DNA of 64,000 nt, from assembly GCF_014200375.1 (NCBI RefSeq), contig NZ_JACHBP010000001.1, positions 1,364,001 to 1,428,000 on the forward strand. Direction: 5' to 3'. A model generated the notes under the pieces. That model did not search any database. It saw only the letters and a list, made by a program, of their open reading frames with translations, and was not told where the DNA came from. Numbering within the stretch: position 1 is the first letter of the stretch; the number at the start of each line of letters is the position of its first letter. Shown one piece after another: positions 1 through 11,654 of this stretch. Source of the stretch: Terrimesophilobacter mesophilus (lineage in GTDB: Bacteria > Actinomycetota > Actinomycetes > Actinomycetales > Microbacteriaceae). Made by a program: the position numbers and the translations under genes.

Positions 1-701
1 GCGGAAACGACCTCTCGACCCTCGACGTATGGGACGAACGGTTGATCACGCTCGGCTCAGAACTCATCGAGGCACGGGGACGACTCGTCGCCGAGCTGCA
101 ACCGCGCGTGGCCGAGGCATACGTCTCGGTCGCGGGCGACGACCACCATGCGATGCTCGCGAGCCGGCTGAGCGTGCTCGCCGGCGACCCGGATGCCGAA
201 TCAGATGAGCAGGACATCCGTACGGTCATGGCGGCGGAGGAGGTCATGGCGCGATTTCGCGAGTCTCTCGACCGGCTTCGCCGGAGCGAACTGGACCGCG
301 GCATGACGCTCGTCGGACCGCACCGGGATGATCTCGTGCTCGAACTCAATGGCATGCCGGCCAGGGGCTACGCGAGTCACGGAGAGTCATGGTCGTTCGC
401 CTTAGCGCTCAAACTCGCATCCGCCGGGGTGCTGCGGGCAGAGTCCAGGGTGGGAGATCCCGTGCTCGTTCTCGACGACGTGTTCGCGGAACTCGACGAG
501 TCGCGGCGGGGGCGACTGGGAGCAGCGGTCGACGACTTCGAGCAGGTCCTCATCACGGCCGCGGTCTTCGGGGATGTTCCCCCTGCGCTGGCGAGGAATA
601 CGGTGCAGATCGAGCGCGGCACGATCGTCGACGCGAGAAATCCGACCGGCGACACCGAACCCACGCCTGTGGAGGAGAGGATGTCGGATGTCGCCGACTG
701 A
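1..701 (+). CDS. recF: RecF, DNA replication and repair ATPase (3' part)
   Basis: This is the C-terminal part of RecF; the gene enters the window already in frame (reading from base 3). RecF is an SMC-like ATPase that binds gapped DNA and helps load RecA in recombinational repair. The visible protein carries the family motif GMTLVGPHRDDL, the ABC-type signature ASHGESWSFALALKLA and the Walker B stretch PVLVLDDVFAELD followed by the D-loop. The ATP-binding N-terminus lies upstream of the window. Its last 14 bases overlap the dciA-like gene, and gyrB and gyrA follow, as near the origin in most actinobacteria. Recognition is firm; only the N-terminus is missing. Confidence 0.97.
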   Translation, partial: GNDLSTLDVWDERLITLGSELIEARGRLVAELQPRVAEAYVSVAGDDHHAMLASRLSVLAGDPDAESDEQDIRTVMAAEEVMARFRESLDRLRRSELDRGMTLVGPHRDDLVLELNGMPARGYASHGESWSFALALKLASAGVLRAESRVGDPVLVLDDVFAELDESRRGRLGAAVDDFEQVLITAAVFGDVPPALARNTVQIERGTIVDARNPTGDTEPTPVEERMSDVAD

Positions 702-1188
702 CCCGGGTTCCTCCGAACACATCGCGGTGTTCCAGAGGTTCCGCGAGATCTTCGGCAACCGGGCCGCGACGTCATCCGACGCTCGCAAACGCGCGAAGCG
801 GGAACCGGGAGCGACAACGCCGTTCGGTGCCGGCAGGGAACCTCACGGTCTCGGCGATGTCGTCGACGCGCTGACTGCCAGGCTGGGCTGGAACTCCTCG
901 CTCGCCAGGTCGGAGCTCATCGACTCCTGGGCCGAACTCGTGGGAGAGGAGACGGCAGGGCACTCGACGCCGGTCGGCATCGAAGGAGGCCTCCTGACGG
1001 TGTCGTGCGACTCGACGGCGTGGGCCACCCAGCTGCGGCTGATGCGGTCGCAGATCCTGACCAGGATCGCCCAGCGGTACCCGGATGCCGGCATCGAGAC
1101 ACTCCGCTTCGACGGGCCAGGTGTTCCCTCGTGGAAAAAGGGCCCCAGATCAGTTCCAGGGCGTGGTCCGCGCGATACTTACGGCTGA
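688..1188 (+). CDS. DciA-like (DUF721) protein
   Basis: A 166-residue DUF721/DciA-family protein. DciA-type proteins load or assist the replicative helicase DnaB in bacteria lacking DnaC; in actinobacteria the gene sits between recF and gyrB, as here. I chose the ATG at 688 because it is preceded by a purine-rich ribosome site (GGAGGAGAGG at 671-680). An upstream in-frame start would lie deep in recF. The N-terminal third is basic and low complexity; the conserved part is the C-terminal half, with WNSSLARSELIDSWAELVG and LTVSCDSTAWATQLRL, typical of the family's KH-like fold. The family is secure; the helicase-loading role is inferred from homology. Confidence 0.9.
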   Translation: MSPTDPGSSEHIAVFQRFREIFGNRAATSSDARKRAKREPGATTPFGAGREPHGLGDVVDALTARLGWNSSLARSELIDSWAELVGEETAGHSTPVGIEGGLLTVSCDSTAWATQLRLMRSQILTRIAQRYPDAGIETLRFDGPGVPSWKKGPRSVPGRGPRDTYG

Positions 1189-1242
1189 ATAGGCAAAAGA
1201 GGTGCCCGGAACGAAATAAAGTCCCCAGAAGGCCGAATCCGG

Positions 1243-3319
<2,077 letters not shown>

Positions 3320-3386
3320 TGACTCCGCCGGTCGAGTAGCGCGAGACACGCGCATCGAGACCGGCACACCACGGGACTAGGGACAC

Positions 3387-5982
<2,596 letters not shown>

Positions 5983-5990
<8 letters not shown>

Positions 5991-6390
5991 CGTAGCGGAG
6001 AAGCTCCAGCGCAAGTCGCAGCGGGCGACGGCAACCAAGCAGGTCAGGCTCAAGCTCGTGTACGTGGACTTCTGGTCCGCGGTCAAGCTGTCCTTCCTCA
6101 TTTCGCTCTGCGTGGGAATCGTGCAGATCGTCGCGACGTTCCTCCTGTGGATCGTGTTGAACTCGACGGGAATCTTCAACCAGTTGACGAGCGTGCTCGT
6201 CGATATCCTGGGGGACCCGAGCTTCAGCGTTCTCGACAGCTTCTCGCTCGTGAAGGTCATGTTGTTCACCGCTGTCGTCGCTCTCCTGAGCGTCGTGGTG
6301 GGAACGGCACTGGGCGCGATCGCAGCGGTGATCTACAACATGAGCGTTCGTCTGACCGGTGGGCTGCTGGTCGGATTCACGAACAACTAG
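5983..6390 (+). CDS. DUF3566 membrane protein
   Basis: A 135-residue membrane protein of the DUF3566 family, which in actinobacteria almost always follows gyrA. After a basic cytoplasmic N-terminus there are two strong transmembrane segments (about residues 35-60 and 85-115) separated by a short extracytoplasmic stretch. The start overlaps gyrA by 8 bases, so translation is probably coupled. Its cellular role is not established; a link to envelope or division functions is only suggested by conserved gene order. Confidence 0.92.
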
Positions 6391-6441
6391 CTGATTACGT
6401 GATCGCAGGGCCGGTGCGATACTCTCGTATCTGCCTCACTC

Positions 6442-6515
6442 GGGGATATAGCTCAGGCGGTTAGAGCGCTTCGCTGATAACGAAGAGGTCCCAGGTTCAA
6501 GTCCTGGTATCCCCA
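6442..6515 (+). tRNA. tRNA-Ile (GAT anticodon)
   Basis: A 74-nucleotide cloverleaf. The acceptor stem GGGGATA pairs with TATCCCC, the anticodon GAT is at 6476-6478, and the T-arm contains GGTTCAAGTCC. No CCA is encoded. It follows gyrA/DUF3566 and precedes tRNA-Ala by 11 bases, as in most actinobacteria. Confidence 0.98.
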
Positions 6516-6526
6516 CCCCTTACTAC

Positions 6527-6599
6527 GGGGCCTTAGCTCAATTGGTAGAGCGCCTGCTTTGCAAGCAGGAGGTCAGGAGTTCGATTCTCCTAGGCTCCA
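6527..6599 (+). tRNA. tRNA-Ala (TGC anticodon)
   Basis: A 73-nucleotide cloverleaf. The acceptor stem GGGGCCT pairs with AGGCTCC (one G-T pair), the anticodon stem CCTGC/GCAGG closes the loop TTTGCAA, and the anticodon TGC is at 6560-6562. No CCA is encoded. The accessory island starts directly after it; I did not find a second copy of its 3' end that would mark an attachment site. Confidence 0.98.
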
Positions 6600-6753
6600 C
6601 TTCACGGGTTGTTCTCACTCGAACCCGATTTTGTTCTAACTTGAAATCAGCAAGCGACTGCCGGCGGGATTTCGGCCGGTTTTGTCGGTCCGGAAGTGAT
6701 CGGCGAGGCCGGATCTCCTTGCTGAAATGCAAAAAGCACGCCCTAGGCGGTGA

Positions 6754-6774
6754 TCGTTCCGTTTTCGGGAACGA
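6754..6774. terminator. Hairpin between tRNA-Ala and the island
   Basis: Arms TCGTTCC (6754-6760) and GGAACGA (6768-6774) form a perfect 7-base stem around a 7-base loop. It lies between the tRNA operon and the convergent end of the transposase-like gene, so it could stop transcription from either side. There is no clear T tract. Confidence 0.4.
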
Positions 6775-6822
6775 CAAACCGTCTTGGACGTGCTGAGGTG
6801 GTTCGGGTGTTGGAGTGCCTGG

Positions 6823-8655
6823 TTATGTTTGGGGCGGCGGGTCGACTCCGGGTGCAGCGGCTGGCAGTTCCTTCAGTGGCCACTTCGCACGGTAGGGGTT
6901 CTTGCCGTCGCGGTCGCGGCGGCGAACGGGTGCCTGTCGGGGCGCGGGCTTCCGCCGGGGCGTTGTGGAGGCATTGCGAACTTTCTCCTCGTGGAGGAAG
7001 GCGGCAATCTTCCGGATGTTCGCCGAGACGACGAGCACCGTCGTGACAACCTGCTGGGCGGTGAGCCCGTGAACCCGACGGCGGGAGGCGTCGTTGATGG
7101 CTTCGTAACCGGGTTCCTTGAGAAACGCGTTGAACGCCTCCGTGGTGTTCCGGTCGCGTCGATAGGTCATCGTGTGAATTTCTGTGCCGTAGGGGAGGTC
7201 TTGAGTCATCGCGGCATTGTCGGTTTCCGTGAACGTCACCGAGGTCTGGGTGCAAATCTTGTCGGGGACGAAGTCCCCGGGAAGCACCGTGTGAGGGCGG
7301 TCTTTGCCTTTGGGTGCTCGCGAGTGGAGCTCACGCAGTTCGCATTCGACGGTAGCGCTGGGACCAAGTGCGGGACACATCTTGGGGATACTCCCGTTCG
7401 CGTCGGGGCGTTCCTTGTCGCGGAGCTGGAAGTGCAGCCTTTCATCGATGCGCTTGATGTAGGTGGCTTCGTCGATGCGATGAGCTTTCGCGTCGATGGT
7501 CGCATCGGCAAGGCTCTTCGGGACGCCGGGGCAGAGGAAGAGCCCTTCGTTGTACAGCGCGCCCTTCTTCCCGCCTTTCGTGCCAATGTCCGGTTCCCTA
7601 TAGGTGGTCAGTGGCATGAAGCCGAGCCGCTTCATGGGGAGGCCCAGTGACTTGACCTTCAGGAGGGCGAAGTAGCCCATGTCGGTCGTGCAGCGGCCAG
7701 GCTGGTGCCCGCGGTCCCTGATGAGTCGGTGGATTCGCACGGTATCCACACCCAAGTGCTTGGCACCAGGCTGGCTAAGGGAGAAGCCCATGGCGATGAG
7801 GGGAACGTCGGCCGGCCCGCTGGCGTCATGCACTACGCGGACGGAAGTGTTGGCTGCCCACCCCCATACCCAGTCCATCTGTGGCTTCCCCGTGTTGTCG
7901 AAGTGGGTCATCGACTTCGTCGGGTACCAGTCGGCGTCCGGTTCAAGGGTTTCCTTGTCTTCCAACTCCCGATGCGTGTGCTTGTCGCGCGCCGAGCGGC
8001 CCCGGCGGCTCGGGGCGGGTAGCGGAGTCTGGTCAGCGCCGACGTCGATGACCTTCTGCCGGTCCCGAATGTGTTGGGGCTGCATCTGGAAGGTCATCTC
8101 AAGCCACATGCTCGTGTACTGGTCGAGTCGCTCGCGCATCTCTCGCTGACGTTCCGGGTCCCGTGAGGCGACGATTGCCTCGCGCTCGTCGCGGCCCATC
8201 AGGCGTCGCCTGTTCGGTACCGGATACGGGTCCATGAGGTCGACCATGCGGTGAAAGGCCGTCCAGGTGTTGTTGAGCCACCGCTTCGCTTGCACTGCGT
8301 GGTCTTCGCCGAAGGCACGTGAGGCATCTGGCAGGTCGAGATACTGGCGGGCGTCATCGGTGAGCCGCCGCCAAAGAATGTCCCGCATGCTCGTAATCCA
8401 GACTGGCGAATGCTCTGTGGCGAGCAGGTAGAGCGCGACCAGAACGTGGCGGTCGTTGATGGCGACGGTGTGACCACCGGCTGCTCGTGGGTCGCGGTCT
8501 GCCGCGCGCCACTCGGCGAGCTTGTCAAGAAGGCCCGTCGCAGTAACGCGCGCATCGGCCAGTTTCACGGCGTGAAGCCCGATGGAGGTGGAGCGGGCTC
8601 CGGCGCCGCGGGTTTCATCGTCGGTGAGCTCGATGCCCTGCAGGTCGTTGGTCAT
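6823..8655 (-). CDS. DDE transposase-like protein
   Basis: A 610-residue protein that looks like a diverged DDE (RNase H-fold) transposase. The C-terminal part NTTEAFNAFLKEPG followed by RRRVHGLTAQQ and SANIRKIAAFL matches the usual Glu-containing helix and the following region of IS1182/IS5-like transposases. TTDMGYFALLKVK, around residue 324, resembles the second catalytic Asp block, and the first Asp could be in the DVGADQTP or MDWVWGW stretch. The tail is basic (PRRKPAPRQAPVRRRDRDG). Its ATG overlaps the stop of the recombinase-fold gene (ATGA), so the two are translationally coupled. I see no flanking inverted repeats that delimit a simple insertion sequence. The family is inferred from motifs and may not be catalytically complete. 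Confidence 0.6.
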   Translation of the reverse strand: MTNDLQGIELTDDETRGAGARSTSIGLHAVKLADARVTATGLLDKLAEWRAADRDPRAAGGHTVAINDRHVLVALYLLATEHSPVWITSMRDILWRRLTDDARQYLDLPDASRAFGEDHAVQAKRWLNNTWTAFHRMVDLMDPYPVPNRRRLMGRDEREAIVASRDPERQREMRERLDQYTSMWLEMTFQMQPQHIRDRQKVIDVGADQTPLPAPSRRGRSARDKHTHRELEDKETLEPDADWYPTKSMTHFDNTGKPQMDWVWGWAANTSVRVVHDASGPADVPLIAMGFSLSQPGAKHLGVDTVRIHRLIRDRGHQPGRCTTDMGYFALLKVKSLGLPMKRLGFMPLTTYREPDIGTKGGKKGALYNEGLFLCPGVPKSLADATIDAKAHRIDEATYIKRIDERLHFQLRDKERPDANGSIPKMCPALGPSATVECELRELHSRAPKGKDRPHTVLPGDFVPDKICTQTSVTFTETDNAAMTQDLPYGTEIHTMTYRRDRNTTEAFNAFLKEPGYEAINDASRRRVHGLTAQQVVTTVLVVSANIRKIAAFLHEEKVRNASTTPRRKPAPRQAPVRRRDRDGKNPYRAKWPLKELPAAAPGVDPPPQT

Positions 8656-9551
8656 GGACGCACCACCCGACCGGTAATGGTGTCTCGGTAGTCGCCGGGC
8701 GATGTCGGGGGGAGGGCCTTGATGTAGGGGCTGAGCGAAACCGCCTCCGCGAGGCCAGCCAGATTCAATACGACATTGATTGGCGCGCCCGTCTGGAGCA
8801 GCTGCACAAGCCAGGTCGCCCGCAGCCTCGTGGGTTGTGGGGTCGATTCGGTGCGGTCGTCAAGGTGGAACTGGTGGATGACTCGTGCCGGGTATTGGGG
8901 AATCCGGTACCCGGCGAAGGCCCAATCGTCCTCGGTGCGGTCGTTGAGCCCGAGACGCAGAGTCTCCTGCCACTCGAGTCTGACGGGAACCAGTCGAGGA
9001 TGCCTGCCGCGGACGTTCACCTGGAGGTCGCGCGCTTCAGCGCGCACGTCGCCAACCTTGGCGAGCGCGATTTCCGCCGCGCTCAAGCCAGCACCGGCGC
9101 CAAGGCCCAGCAACACGCGTGCGTTCCCTCGGCGGGCGGCGTTGCTGCGGCGCACAGCTGAGCTGCGAAACTCGAGGAGCTCCTCCTGCGAGTACGGGTG
9201 TGCGGCACGAGAGTCGGGTCCATCCAGTTGCGATGTCTTCCTTCCAGTCAGGTGGGTGACAAGTCGATTCAGTCGTTGTGCGGTGTGGTACTGGTACCAG
9301 TCACTTTTCGAGCTCATGACCTGATTCACGAACCGGGCGACGTTGTGGTGGGTGAAGACGCCGGCGTCGATGTCGAGGCCTGCCGTCTGCCAGGTCCAGT
9401 GCACGAACGTCGATGCCGCTGCCAGGTATGCTCGGGCGACACTCACGGTCTTCGGGTTGAAGGAGCGCACTGCCTCCTTCACGAAACCGCCGATAGCAGC
9501 CCAATGGTCCGACGACATGACGGGCGTGTACCTCTCAATCGCACGGGCCAC
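8652..9551 (-). CDS. Tyrosine-recombinase-fold protein, copy 1
   Basis: A 299-residue protein with the layout of a tyrosine recombinase: an N-terminal helical SAM-like region, then GLGAGAGLSAAEIALAKVGDV (box I region), RLRATWLVQLLQTG (box II region) and LSPYIKALP (Tyr region). Only the box II Arg and the Tyr are kept: the box I Arg is Ser, and the expected His residues of box II and of the LGH motif are absent. I chose the GTG at 9551 (Val-Ala codons GTG GCC) because the paralog at 10376-11275 starts the same way and both are then exactly 900 bases. An 18-base palindrome lies 10 bases upstream. The gene is coupled to the transposase-like gene. It may be a regulator rather than an active recombinase. 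Confidence 0.7.
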   Translation of the reverse strand: MARAIERYTPVMSSDHWAAIGGFVKEAVRSFNPKTVSVARAYLAAASTFVHWTWQTAGLDIDAGVFTHHNVARFVNQVMSSKSDWYQYHTAQRLNRLVTHLTGRKTSQLDGPDSRAAHPYSQEELLEFRSSAVRRSNAARRGNARVLLGLGAGAGLSAAEIALAKVGDVRAEARDLQVNVRGRHPRLVPVRLEWQETLRLGLNDRTEDDWAFAGYRIPQYPARVIHQFHLDDRTESTPQPTRLRATWLVQLLQTGAPINVVLNLAGLAEAVSLSPYIKALPPTSPGDYRDTITGRVVRP

Positions 9552-9561
9552 GAGACCATGG

Positions 9562-9579
9562 TGGTTATTAGAATAACCA
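9562..9579. promoter_or_regulatory. 18-bp palindrome upstream of recombinase-fold copy 1
   Basis: The sequence TGGTTATTAGAATAACCA has perfect 8-base arms around AG. It lies 10 bases upstream of the chosen GTG. A near-identical palindrome sits at the same offset upstream of the paralog (11287-11304). It probably is an operator overlapping the -10 region, or less likely a recombination core site. Confidence 0.65.
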
Positions 9580-9613
9580 GTGTCAAGCTCACCACTGACA
9601 TTGGGCTCGAGGC

Positions 9614-9629
9614 GGCTCATGCCTGAGCC
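9614..9629. promoter_or_regulatory. GGCTCA inverted repeat in the divergent gap
   Basis: GGCTCA (9614-9619) and TGAGCC (9624-9629) form an inverted repeat, and GGCTCA occurs again at 9651-9656, directly at the start codon of the HTH gene. This could be an operator for that regulator. Confidence 0.3.
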
Positions 9630-9655
9630 CCAGTGCGCTCGTCTACGCTTGGCTC

Positions 9656-9934
9656 ATGGCCCGTTCGGAGCGTGCACGACCCGCGGCGCTCAGCGATGCC
9701 TGGCCCGGCACCCCATCTCCGAGTCCTATCGGTGAGGTAGCGAGGCTGTTCGTCGTCAATCTGCGTCGGGCGATTGGCGACCGCAGCATCCGGGCAGCCG
9801 CCGAGGAGTGCGGCCTGCATCACGCGACCCTGCTCGGAATCCTGGAAGGCCGCACCTGGCCGGACCTGGAGACCATTGCCAAGCTGGAACGGGGACTGAC
9901 CGCCGACCTGTGGCCTGGGCGAACCAGTCACTAA
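9656..9934 (+). CDS. Small HTH DNA-binding protein 1
   Basis: A 92-residue protein with an XRE-like helix-turn-helix in its second half: SIRAAAEECGLHHATLLGILEGRTWPDLETIAKLERGL has the expected helix, turn and recognition helix spacing. The N-terminus is Pro/Arg rich. It is transcribed away from recombinase-fold copy 1, from a short gap that carries repeated GGCTCA elements and, further left, the 18-base palindrome. It is the best local candidate to repress that operon. The precise ligand and targets are unknown. Confidence 0.65.
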   Translation: MARSERARPAALSDAWPGTPSPSPIGEVARLFVVNLRRAIGDRSIRAAAEECGLHHATLLGILEGRTWPDLETIAKLERGLTADLWPGRTSH

Positions 9935-9978
9935 TCTACTTATTTGCTTCATGCCAGAGAGACATGCGCAAAAGAACG

Positions 9979-10012
9979 GATCTTCAAGATCAGTTGACCC
10001 TTTAGATCAACT
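9979..10012. promoter_or_regulatory. Two inverted repeats upstream of HTH gene 2
   Basis: GATCTT-C-AAGATC (9979-9991) is followed at once by AGTTGA-N9-TCAACT (9992-10012). The second repeat overlaps TTGACC (9994-9999), a good -35 element, and TAGGGT (10020-10025) lies 7 bases before the GTG of the next gene, which might be translated from a leaderless message. Together they suggest an autoregulated promoter. Confidence 0.45.
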
Positions 10013-10031
10013 CTTCGGCTAGGGTGCTGTT

Positions 10032-10379
10032 GTGACTACTGCCCGCTTTCGCCCTCGCGATTGTGCCAGGACCCCGGCCGCCTTCGGATACTCGAGGGAG
10101 ATCAGGTGGGCAGACGAGTCAGGTGCCAGCGACGACCGTCTCGATCAGATCGGCACAGCGAAGCTCCAGCACGAGTTCGCCTACCGGATCCGGGATGCTC
10201 TCGCCGCCCGCGACCTCACCGTGAAAGATTTCGCAGAGATGGAGGGACAGGACTACTTTCGCTGGCGCCGCCTGCTTCGCGGCGAGATCATCATGCGACT
10301 GGAGGACGTCACCCGGGTGGAGCGTTCCCTGGAGCTGCGGCTGGTCTCGGAGCACCGATATGGCAGCCGAGAGGACTAA
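10032..10379 (+). CDS. Small HTH-like protein 2
   Basis: A 115-residue protein whose C-terminal half (YRIRDALAARDLTVKDFAEM, then YFRWRRLLRGE) has the look of a phage-type XRE helix-turn-helix; the N-terminal half is basic without a recognised domain. GTG start at 10032, preceded by inverted repeats. It converges with recombinase-fold copy 2: the stop codons overlap by 4 bases (10376-10379). By position it is the regulator partner of that second copy, mirroring HTH gene 1 and copy 1. Confidence 0.6.
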   Translation: MTTARFRPRDCARTPAAFGYSREIRWADESGASDDRLDQIGTAKLQHEFAYRIRDALAARDLTVKDFAEMEGQDYFRWRRLLRGEIIMRLEDVTRVERSLELRLVSEHRYGSRED

Positions 10380-11275
10380 AGGCCACAGCCACGAAGCGCT
10401 GCCCGGGCGTTGTCGGGATCGACTTCGGGCACGTACTTGACGTAACGGGCGAGCGCCTCCAGCGACTGCACCCCGGCCGCGCGCAGCAGGGGCACGACGT
10501 GTACCCCGCTGGTGAGGTGATGCACAATCCAGGTCGAACGCATCCTAGGCGTTTGTGGCGTCTCCTCAGTGGTACCCGACCAGTAAATGAAGTTGGTGAT
10601 CACATTCTTGTAGACCTTGGTTCGCCCCGGCAGAAACGCCCAGTCGGTGCTGCGATGCTCTTTCACAAAGGTGATCAGAGCGGGCTCCCATTCATGCAAC
10701 AGGGGGACTGCCCTCGGCCGGTCGCCCCTGATCTCCACCAAAACCCCGCGATCGTCGAGGCGGATGTCGCCAACCCGCAGATTCGTGATCTCCCGCGCGG
10801 CCAGGCCGGCGCCGAAGCCAAGGGACAGCAACACTTCGGCATTGACCCGGCGATCGTGTGGCGACTGGGTGGCCGCCCAACTCTTGAACGAGGCCAGCTG
10901 TTCATGCGTGTAAGGGGCGAGTGCTTCGGGTAGGCCAATCGGTCTCATCCGAGGAGGCATGACCTTCGGGCCGAGCAGGAATTCGGCCATCCTCAGCAAC
11001 TGAGATCGTCTGGTGGTTCGCCCGGAGTTTGTGTAATGGGCGAGACCCTCGGCGACAAACCGCTCGATCGTGTGACGACGGAAGATGACATCTCGCTCCA
11101 ACGGCAAACCTGCCGTCTGCCACGCCCAGAGGGTAAGCCCGGTCGCGGCACGCAAGAGTTCTCCCTGCCGGTACGGAATGGCGGGTCCGGCCTCCTCGAC
11201 AGCAGTCGAAATGAAGTCGCCGATCTCGTTCCAATAGGGCGCCGCCACTTTTGGCGGTTCAAGATTTACGGCCAC
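10376..11275 (-). CDS. Tyrosine-recombinase-fold protein, copy 2
   Basis: A 299-residue paralog of the protein at 8652-9551. Shared landmarks are WAWQTAGL (WTWQTAGL in copy 1), LGFGAGLAAREITNLRVGDI, DWAFLPG, TPQTPRMRSTWIVHHLTSG and LARYVKYVP. As in copy 1, the box II Arg and the Tyr are present, but the box I Arg at its usual place and the box II and box III His residues are missing. The GTG at 11275 has a strong ribosome site (GGAGG five bases upstream) and makes both paralogs the same length; the longer in-frame reading upstream would run through the palindromic promoter. It is divergent from the four-domain/phosphoesterase operon. Confidence 0.7.
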   Translation of the reverse strand: MAVNLEPPKVAAPYWNEIGDFISTAVEEAGPAIPYRQGELLRAATGLTLWAWQTAGLPLERDVIFRRHTIERFVAEGLAHYTNSGRTTRRSQLLRMAEFLLGPKVMPPRMRPIGLPEALAPYTHEQLASFKSWAATQSPHDRRVNAEVLLSLGFGAGLAAREITNLRVGDIRLDDRGVLVEIRGDRPRAVPLLHEWEPALITFVKEHRSTDWAFLPGRTKVYKNVITNFIYWSGTTEETPQTPRMRSTWIVHHLTSGVHVVPLLRAAGVQSLEALARYVKYVPEVDPDNARAALRGCGL

Positions 11276-11286
11276 AATGTCCTCCG

Positions 11287-11304
11287 TGGTTATTATAATC
11301 ACCA
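11287..11304. promoter_or_regulatory. 18-bp palindromic operator in a bidirectional promoter
   Basis: TGGTTATTATAATCACCA matches the 9562-9579 palindrome at 16 of 18 positions and lies 11 bases from the GTG of recombinase-fold copy 2. It contains TATAAT on both strands (plus strand 11294-11299, minus strand 11292-11297), so one palindrome covers the -10 boxes for the leftward recombinase-fold gene and the rightward operon. A TTGCCG -35 candidate lies 16 bases from the minus-strand -10. Confidence 0.65.
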
Positions 11305-11360
11305 CAATGAGATCGGCAACCACCGTTGGTTCGAACGAGAGGAAGAACGTGGAGACACTA

Positions 11361-11654
11361 ATGGACAGTATTGGCGGGAGGTACGAGGTCACGACTGCGT
11401 CGTCCAGCTATTTGATCGACCTGGATCGACAGGTCATCAGGCGTTTGCCTCGTACTGGTAGCCCGGAAGGTTCGTTGCTGCGTCGCGACGACGAACTGAT
11501 CACTCTGCTCGAGGTCATTGAGTGTTCCGTCGGTCGCCGCATGATCCTGTTGCTCGATCTGCACGTGTTCGGAGTCCCTTTCACGGCACGATTTGCCACC
11601 CAGGTGCTCTCTATTGATCCGGTTGCCTCACCCGGAGTGGAGGCCGCACAATGA
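11361..11654 (+). CDS. Unknown small protein, stand-alone copy of a repeated domain (copy A)
   Basis: A 97-residue protein of no recognised family. It is one copy of a domain that occurs four times in this operon: GGRYEVTT, then YLIDLDRQVIRRLPR, then LLEVIECSVG. The others are the C-terminus of the next protein and the genes at 12795 and 13115. The ATG at 11361 has GGAG six bases upstream. An ATG at 11307, seven bases after the plus-strand TATAAT, could instead give a leaderless, longer product. The stop overlaps the next start (ATGA), so it is coupled to the phosphoesterase gene. No signal peptide or membrane segment is seen. Confidence 0.7.
   Translation: MDSIGGRYEVTTASSSYLIDLDRQVIRRLPRTGSPEGSLLRRDDELITLLEVIECSVGRRMILLLDLHVFGVPFTARFATQVLSIDPVASPGVEAAQ

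Noticed and set aside
9905-9934. A DLW motif at the end of HTH gene 1 as the DLW-39 protein usual after tRNA-Ala
   Set aside because: The motif is only a short coincidence in an HTH protein; there is no matching membrane helix.
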